46,436 bases of DNA from Actinomadura rubrisoli. GTDB taxonomy: Bacteria; Actinomycetota; Actinomycetes; Streptosporangiales; Streptosporangiaceae. Position numbers and translations under genes: made by a program. Within the stretch, counting starts at the first letter, position 1, and every line of letters starts with the position of its first letter. Where the stretch lies: assembly GCF_004349215.1 (NCBI RefSeq), contig NZ_SMKU01000027.1:1-46436 (forward strand), written 5' to 3'. Shown here piece by piece: positions 42,118 to 46,436 of the stretch. Under the pieces are notes generated by a model, which was not told where the DNA came from, ran no database searches, and saw only the letters and a list, made by a program, of their open reading frames with translations.

Positions 42118-42444
42118 ATGAGGTTCCTGGTCCTCCTGGCGATGCTCGCGCTGGCCGCCGTCGTGATCGTCCTGGTGCTCTACGCGCTCGGCGGCCTCTC
42201 GCCGGACGGACGGCGCCGGACGCCTCCCGAGGTCCGCTGGGAGGCCGACACCGAGTCGTCCGGCGGCGTGACCACCGTGATCGTCCGGCACGTCGCGCGG
42301 GACGCGGCCGGGCTGGTGACCGAGCACGGCCGCCAGACGATCGCCGCCATCCCGGACGACGCTCCGGACTGGGAGATCCGCTACCACGACGCCATGGCCC
42401 AGGCCCGCTCCCGTGTGGCCGCCCTGGGCAGCGAAGCCGACTGA
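42118..42444 (+). CDS. Small single-helix membrane protein, unknown function
   Basis: 108 residues: one N-terminal hydrophobic helix (L-V-L-L-A-M-L-A-L-A-A-V-V-I-V-L-V-L), then a soluble domain (V-R-W-E-A-D-T-E-S-S to D-W-E-I-R-Y-H-D-A-M-A-Q-A-R). GACGAGGAGG precedes ATG 42118. It follows the SPFH gene closely, suggesting an operon and perhaps a shared membrane complex. No family recognised; the D-D-A-P-D-W-E-I block recurs in actinomycete small membrane proteins. Confidence 0.8.
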   Translation: MRFLVLLAMLALAAVVIVLVLYALGGLSPDGRRRTPPEVRWEADTESSGGVTTVIVRHVARDAAGLVTEHGRQTIAAIPDDAPDWEIRYHDAMAQARSRVAALGSEAD

Positions 42445-42457
42445 CCCTCGTCCATGC

Positions 42458-42491
42458 CGAAGGCCCGCACCCTTCGGGGTGCGGGCCTTCG
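42458..42491. terminator. Perfect 15-bp stem, UUCG loop terminator
   Basis: CGAAGGCCCGCACCC (42458-42472), loop TTCG, GGGTGCGGGCCTTCG (42477-42491). Serves the small membrane protein on the plus strand and probably the convergent L31 gene. Confidence 0.9.
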
Positions 42492-42514
42492 CGGTGCCGA
42501 CGGGCCGGTGGCCG

Positions 42515-42763
42515 TCAGCTCCGCGGACGGTTGTAGCGGCGGTTGAACTTCTCGACCGCGCCGGTGGAGTCCAGCGCGCGGTTCTTGCCCGTGTAGAACG
42601 GGTGGCTCGCCGAGGACACGTCCACGTCCACCACCGGGTAGGCGCGGCCGTCCTCCCACTCGATCGTCTGGCTGGTCACGGCCGTCGACCGGGTCAGGAA
42701 GGCGACGCCGGCGCCGCGGTCGCGGAACACGACGGGACGGTACTCCGGATGGATGTTCTTCAT
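42515..42763 (-). CDS. rpmE2: 50S ribosomal protein L31, type B (zinc-free)
   Basis: 82-residue L31 of the C-minus type: [20 protein letters not shown] and the C-terminal F-N-R-R-Y. It contains no cysteine, so it cannot bind zinc as the ordinary L31 does. In actinobacteria this paralogue replaces the zinc protein when zinc is scarce and is repressed by Zur. A Zur-like box lies 56 bp upstream, between it and the divergent CobW-like gene. GAGGAACG precedes ATG 42763. Confidence 0.96.
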   Translation of the reverse strand: MKNIHPEYRPVVFRDRGAGVAFLTRSTAVTSQTIEWEDGRAYPVVDVDVSSASHPFYTGKNRALDSTGAVEKFNRRYNRPRS

Positions 42764-42818
42764 CGTTCCTCCGATCGGACGGGGTGGCTTCTCAGGTCCT
42801 CGACGGTGTAAACATAAC

Positions 42819-42833
42819 GATAACCGTTTTCAT
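42819..42833. promoter_or_regulatory. Zur-like operator between rpmE2 and CobW-like gene
   Basis: Minus strand ATGAAAACGGTTATC resembles the actinobacterial Zur pattern TGAAAATNATTTTCA; the surrounding 42811-42833 is a rare AT-rich patch. Its place between a zinc-free L31 gene and a COG0523 gene is the classic Zur regulon layout. Confidence 0.7.
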
Positions 42834-42847
42834 TCCAGGAGGAGCGA

Positions 42848-43960
42848 GTGCCGAGCATCCCCGTCGCCATCGTGTCCGGCCTGCACGCCGAGGCCCGCGG
42901 AGAGACCGTGCGCCGGCTCCTGACGTCCACCCCGCACGCGGTCGCCGTCCATCACGACCTGCGCGGATTCCCCCAGGGCCGCGTCGACCGCGTCGTCCTG
43001 GACGCCTGGGGCATCCGCGAGCGCACCGAGGTCCCGATCGCCCACGGGTGCGCGTCCTGCACGATCCGCGAGGACGTCCAGCCCGCCATCGAGGGCCTCG
43101 CCGCCGACGCCCGGCTCCTCGTCGTGGAGACGTGGGGATCCGTCGAACCCCGCGCCATCGCGTCCGAGGTGAGCAAGGTCACAGGCGTGCGGCTCGCCGC
43201 CGTCCTCACGGCCGTCGACCCCGGCGCCCTCCTGGACGATCTGAGCTGCCGCGACCGGCTCGCCACCCGCGCGCTCACCGCCGCCGCGACCGACGAGCGG
43301 CATGTGGCGGAGACGCTCGCCCGGCAGATCGAGTACGCGTCGGGCCTGGTCCTCGGCGAGGGCACGGCGCCCGAGCCCGCACGGACCGTCCTGGAGCACC
43401 TCGGCGCGGGCACCCCCGTGACGGCGCTCGACGACCTGCTCTGCCCCACCGGGCCGGTCTCCGCCGACGACCTCGCCGCCAAGGTGTCCCCGGCGACCGT
43501 CCGGCTGCCCTGCGACCGCGACTCGGGCGACGTCGCCACCGTCGTCTGGCGGCGGCTCCGGCCCCTGCACCCGGCCCGCCTCCACGACGCCCTGCGCGAC
43601 CTCGCCGCCGCCGCCGTCCGCAGCAGGGGCCGCTTCTGGATCGCCAACCGTCCGAACACCCTGCTGTCCTGGGACTGCGCCGCCGGGCTGCTCGCGATCG
43701 AGGACCACGGCCCCTGGCTCGCCGCCCGTCCCCGGGCGGCCTGGACGCGGGAGCCGCCCGCCCGGCGCATCGCCGCCGCGCTCGACTGGCGCCCCAAGAT
43801 CGGCGACCGCACGCAGCTCATCGCGTTCACCGGCCCCGCCCTCGACCGCGCCGCCCTGTTCGCCGTCCTGGACGGCTGCCTCCTCACCGAGGACGAGATG
43901 CTCGCCGGCTCCACGACCTGGGAGACCTATGCCGACCCCTTCGCAGGGGTCCTCGATTGA
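42848..43960 (+). CDS. CobW/COG0523-like protein with degenerate P-loop
   Basis: 370-residue relative of COG0523 zinc metallochaperone GTPases. The fold order is retained: I-P-V-A-I-V-S-G at strand 1, the metal-motif region G-C-A-S-C-T-I-R-E-D near residue 75, an E-T-W-G-S-V-E-P block near 100 and a CobW C-terminal domain with W-R-P-K-I-G-D-R near 320. But the Walker A position reads G-L-H-A-E-A-R-G instead of G-x-x-x-x-G-K-T/S, the C-x-C-C motif has lost its third Cys, and no N-K-x-D is seen. GTG 42848 follows AGGAGGAG. Divergent from rpmE2 across a Zur-like site, so zinc-starvation induction is expected. GTPase activity is doubtful. Confidence 0.85.
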   Translation: MPSIPVAIVSGLHAEARGETVRRLLTSTPHAVAVHHDLRGFPQGRVDRVVLDAWGIRERTEVPIAHGCASCTIREDVQPAIEGLAADARLLVVETWGSVEPRAIASEVSKVTGVRLAAVLTAVDPGALLDDLSCRDRLATRALTAAATDERHVAETLARQIEYASGLVLGEGTAPEPARTVLEHLGAGTPVTALDDLLCPTGPVSADDLAAKVSPATVRLPCDRDSGDVATVVWRRLRPLHPARLHDALRDLAAAAVRSRGRFWIANRPNTLLSWDCAAGLLAIEDHGPWLAARPRAAWTREPPARRIAAALDWRPKIGDRTQLIAFTGPALDRAALFAVLDGCLLTEDEMLAGSTTWETYADPFAGVLD

Positions 43961-44003
43961 GCCCGGCCGGTGTATCTTCGCCTCTGTTCTGCGGAGGAGG
44001 CCG

Positions 44004-44546
44004 ATGGTTCGCCAATGGACCCGGGCCGGCCTGGCGGTCGCCGTGGCCGGCTGCACGCTGCTGCCCTCCGCGTCCGCCTTCCGCGACGCCGCCCCCACGC
44101 TGGACGCCGACACCACCCGGCAGCTCACCGTCGCCGCGGGCACCCTGCTGGACCGCCGCTCGCAGGCCCTCGTCCAGCAGCGGCACGGCGACCGCCGCCC
44201 GCCCGCGGAGATCCTCGGCGTCCGGATCTCCCCGCGGGTCGCCGGCGTCCAGGAACGGGCCGTCCGCGAACTGGAGACCCGCAACCGCGCCCCGGTCGAA
44301 GGCGGCCCCGCCTACACCGGCGCCCGCACCCGCCTGGACGGCGGCAAGGCCGTCCGGACCGGCGACCGCATCACGCTGGAGGCCGTCGAGCACACCGAGG
44401 TGCGCTACGACAGCGGCAAGCTCACCCAGTCGGTCCGCCGCCGGTTCGAGTTCCGCGCCCGGGGCGAGGAGATCACCCTCGTCGGCGAGCACGTCCTCGA
44501 CCCGGCCGCCCGCCCGGTCAACGACCCGGACCTCCCCGCCCGTTGA
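44004..44546 (+). CDS. Secreted protein, unknown function
   Basis: ATG 44004 is preceded by GGAGGAGG at 4 nt and gives 180 residues with a signal peptide (A-G-L-A-V-A-V-A-G-C-T-L-L-P-S-A-S-A) and no membrane helix after it. The mature part reads T-L-D-A-D-T-T-R-Q-L-T-V-A and later V-E-H-T-E-V-R-Y-D-S-G-K-L and R-R-F-E-F-R-A-R-G, a beta-rich domain typical of uncharacterised actinomycete exported proteins. A Cys in the signal (A-G-C-T) could be a weak lipobox, but the following helix continues, so a standard signal is favoured. It lies 43 bp after the CobW-like gene; TATCTT (43973) may give it its own promoter. Confidence 0.78.
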   Translation: MVRQWTRAGLAVAVAGCTLLPSASAFRDAAPTLDADTTRQLTVAAGTLLDRRSQALVQQRHGDRRPPAEILGVRISPRVAGVQERAVRELETRNRAPVEGGPAYTGARTRLDGGKAVRTGDRITLEAVEHTEVRYDSGKLTQSVRRRFEFRARGEEITLVGEHVLDPAARPVNDPDLPAR

Positions 44547-44867
44547 GCCCCTTGCGCTTTCCCCTTCCACGTGTCCCCGCGTTCGCCGAGAATGTGCCGT
44601 CCGCCTGATTCGGGGCCTCGCTCTGAAAATCCCTTGACGCACAGTAATGAAGGAGGTCACGGGATTGCGGAGCGTCACCCCGCCGCAACGATTGGTGTCC
44701 ACATCCGGTCATCCCCAGATGGTTGGAATGTGGCCGTTTCGGAAGAGGTTTCGCTGGGCACCGCTGGATTCGGGTGATCGGACGGGCGTAGGCTGTCGCC
44801 ATTCTTTACGCATGGCCCGAAAACGTTCCAGCCAAGTCCGCGCAGGCGGGCGACGAAAGGTCGAGCG
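44547..44867. other. Intergenic region before WXG100 gene
   Basis: 321 bp with no credible gene; a 74-codon frame at 44647 has poor codon bias and no family resemblance. TTGACG at 44634 and TAGGCT near 44789 are promoter fragments without good partners. GAAAGG before 44868 is the ribosome-binding site of the next gene. Confidence 0.4.
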
Positions 44868-45140
44868 ATGAGCGGTGACAAGCGCGGCGCCAACATCGGC
44901 GAGCTGGAAGAGCTCTCCCGGATCTTCAGCAAGCACTCCAAGAACCTCGATGCCCTGATCAAGGACCTCAACGGCCGCACGGTGAGCAGCTCCCAAGCCT
45001 GGTGGGGCCCCGGCGCCGACCGCTTCCGGTCCGCGTGGGCCGAGGCCAAGACCGCCTTCGACAAGATGGCCGTCGCCCTGGAGCAGGGCAGCCAGGACAT
45101 CAAGAAGTCCCAGCAGAACATCGAGGCCGCCACCCGCTGA
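44868..45140 (+). CDS. WXG100-family type VII secretion protein
   Basis: 90-residue helical hairpin protein of the ESAT-6-like WXG100 family: two helices flank the turn W-W-G-P-G-A-D-R-F near residue 45, and the helix 2 end S-Q-D-I-K-K-S-Q-Q-N-I-E supplies the usual amphipathic surface. Length and W-x-G turn are standard. No Y-x-x-x-D/E export signal is evident at the end, so it may need a partner. It stands just before two further genes of the same strand, one with a similar W-x-G turn, suggesting a small secreted heterodimer plus effector cassette. No ESX machinery gene is in the window. Confidence 0.93.
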   Translation: MSGDKRGANIGELEELSRIFSKHSKNLDALIKDLNGRTVSSSQAWWGPGADRFRSAWAEAKTAFDKMAVALEQGSQDIKKSQQNIEAATR

Positions 45141-45228
45141 CGCCTCCCCACAGACCGCGGGTCCCGGCCCATCCCCCCGAGGTCGGGGCCCGCACCATTT
45201 CCCCCGTCGGCGACTCCGGAGGAGCGGC

Positions 45229-45459
45229 GTGAAAGAAGCCGACGCCGTCCTGTTGCAATTCATCCTCAGCCGTATCCAGACCCTCTCGGACGAGCACTGG
45301 CACACGTTCACCTCGTCCCGCAAGGCCATGGACGATCACGCCTGGGTCGGCGGCACCTCGTCCCACGGCTTCGCCGGCAAGCTGGAACGCAACGACGCGG
45401 CCCTCCACGCCGAACTGCGCAAGGCCCTCCAACTCGTCCAAGACAAGCTCCGCCAGTGA
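45229..45459 (+). CDS. Small WXG-like protein
   Basis: 76 residues, mostly helical, with W-V-G-G near residue 39 in the place of a W-x-G turn and charged helices on both sides (F-I-L-S-R-I-Q-T-L-S-D-E-H-W; L-R-K-A-L-Q-L-V-Q-D-K-L). It looks like a partner for the preceding WXG100 protein, though it is not a textbook member. GTG 45229 is preceded by GGAGGAG. Its stop overlaps the GTG start of the next gene (GTGA), so the two are translationally coupled. Confidence 0.78.
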   Translation: MKEADAVLLQFILSRIQTLSDEHWHTFTSSRKAMDDHAWVGGTSSHGFAGKLERNDAALHAELRKALQLVQDKLRQ

Positions 45460-46436
45460 AGGACGACTGGCCCGGCCCGGACACCTGCGGCGTGAAGCTC
45501 GCGCAGTTCGAGCACATGACCCAGCAGATGACACAGGCGGCGCCCAGGCTGGAACAACTGGCCGACGAACTGTGGCAGGCCCTGAACGGCGCCGGGGTCA
45601 GCACCGCCCCCGCGATGGAGATCAAAAGGATCGCCGCCTGGGCCGGCCAGGCCGCCTCCGACCTCCGCAGGCGGAACCTACTCGTCCACGACCTGGATCG
45701 GCAGAAGCTCGCCTTCACCGTCTGCCGCCCCGACGGTACCTACCTCACGCTCCCCGACCGCTACACCGACCAGGTCGCCTACGCCGACGGCCGCCGCGCC
45801 GCGGAACTGTTCCGCCGCGCCGCGTCCGGTGACGCCTCCGCCCAGTCGGCGTTGCGCGGCATCCAGCCGGACGACATCACCCCGATGTTCGCCAGGGCGC
45901 TGATCGAATCGCTCGGTGCCCGGGCACTGGTCAAGCTCCCGATGTCCCTCACGTTCCGGATCGTGGGCGACCGAGACCAGCGCCACGCCGCCGACACCAG
46001 GGCGACCCTCGCCCTCCTCGGCCGCGCCCTCGCCCTCGCCACCGACCCGAACGGCAAGGGCTACGTCGGCGGCGAATACCTCAACGCCCTGCGTACCGCG
46101 GGCCGTGCCAACTTCCCGCCGCTCAGCACGCCGCCCAACGGAACGTCCGGCTACCAGTCCCTGGCCACCCTGATCGGCTCCAGCAGCGGCACCCGCTTCT
46201 CCGCCCACTTCATCGACGTCGTCGGCAACGACATGATCGCCTACGACACCGGTCTCCGGAAATCCCTCGGCCAGGCGCCCCTGCCCGACCTTACCGGCGA
46301 GTACGGCCTCGGTAACGCCCTGGACCCGTCCACGACCAAGCCCATCCCCGGCGAACGCAAGACCGACTTCCTCGCCCCCCTCTTCGAAGCGGCCGCCGCC
46401 TCCGGCAAGGCCGCCTCCCAGGCCCTCCTGACCCAC
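45456..46436 (+). CDS. T7SS-associated large protein, 3' end outside window
   Basis: GTG 45456 overlaps the previous stop and the frame stays open to the window edge (327 residues so far). The N-terminal ~75 residues are a helical hairpin like WXG/LXG targeting domains (F-E-H-M-T-Q-Q-M-T-Q-A-A-P-R-L), followed by a globular region. Repeated helical blocks, G-Y-Q-S-L-A-T-L-I-G and V-G-N-D-M-I-A-Y-D, resemble uncharacterised actinomycete proteins (DUF6571-like) encoded after WXG100 genes and sometimes ending in toxin domains. The C-terminal part that would decide the function is missing. Family call is by pattern, moderate confidence. Confidence 0.8.
   Translation, partial: MKDDWPGPDTCGVKLAQFEHMTQQMTQAAPRLEQLADELWQALNGAGVSTAPAMEIKRIAAWAGQAASDLRRRNLLVHDLDRQKLAFTVCRPDGTYLTLPDRYTDQVAYADGRRAAELFRRAASGDASAQSALRGIQPDDITPMFARALIESLGARALVKLPMSLTFRIVGDRDQRHAADTRATLALLGRALALATDPNGKGYVGGEYLNALRTAGRANFPPLSTPPNGTSGYQSLATLIGSSSGTRFSAHFIDVVGNDMIAYDTGLRKSLGQAPLPDLTGEYGLGNALDPSTTKPIPGERKTDFLAPLFEAAAASGKAASQALLTH

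Noticed and set aside
42784..44637. 617-codon plus-strand frame
   Set aside because: Out of frame with the CobW-like and secreted-protein genes it covers; extremely Arg/Pro-rich.
44647..44871. 74-codon plus frame before WXG100
   Set aside because: Poor codon bias, Arg/Ser-rich product and runs into the WXG100 start.

Overview
The window is chromosomal DNA from a very GC-rich actinomycete. The gene content (mycolate-free actinomycete housekeeping genes, a WXG100 type VII secretion substrate, Zur-linked type B L31, LpdA-type quinone reductase) and the codon bias fit a Streptosporangiales/Thermomonosporaceae-like organism such as Actinomadura. The genus is an inference; no rRNA or tRNA gene is present to test it.

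Layout. (1) 1-7.4 kb: core genes trpS (5' end cut off), a 2H phosphoesterase, a YihY/BrkB membrane protein, a convergent D-Ala-D-Ala carboxypeptidase, then a YbdK-type glutamate-cysteine ligase translationally overlapping an M20 amidohydrolase with a long low-complexity N-terminus. (2) 7.6-14.7 kb: a nucleoside uptake and salvage operon: BMP-family lipoprotein, double-NBD ABC ATPase, two permeases, cytidine deaminase and thymidine phosphorylase. The last four coding junctions overlap or are nearly so. A secreted Xaa-Pro dipeptidyl-peptidase with a strong terminator follows. (3) 16.65-30.45 kb: an accessory stretch: cupin, a perfect 36-bp palindrome, a run of broken genes (polyketide ketosynthase, TAP-type hydrolase, response regulator, MMPL transporter), two small lipoproteins, a TetR/oxidoreductase divergent pair, DHFR-like and XRE-coiled-coil-TM proteins, a LysR-controlled multicopper oxidase/ferredoxin reductase-like module and two divergent secreted S1 proteases. 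(4) 30.4-37.2 kb: salvage resumes: adenosine deaminase, PH-domain protein, phosphosugar mutase, purine nucleoside phosphorylase, gamma-glutamylcyclotransferase-like protein and LpdA. (5) 37.5-44.5 kb: a Gly-rich membrane protein, acyl-CoA carboxylase alpha chain, SPFH protein, and a zinc-starvation pair (rpmE2 and a CobW-like protein) around a Zur-like box. (6) 44.9 kb to the end: a WXG100 protein and two associated genes, the last cut by the window edge.

How it fits together. The transporter at 7.6-13 kb should import nucleosides; Cdd, DeoA, Add, PNP and possibly the phosphosugar mutase would deaminate and phosphorolyse them. In related actinomycetes these two salvage blocks lie closer together, so the accessory stretch looks inserted between them, and the gene debris supports a recombination-prone site. 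Several genes (YihY, TetR-linked oxidoreductase, VOC protein, add, PNP) have a -10-like TANNNT hexamer 6-7 nt before the start codon, suggesting leaderless mRNAs.

Most likely new biology: the CobW-like protein with degenerate P-loop and metal motif beside a Zur-type site; the oxidase module with a His/Met-rich loop; the membrane-tethered XRE protein; and the decaying tandem copy of the lpdA 3' end.
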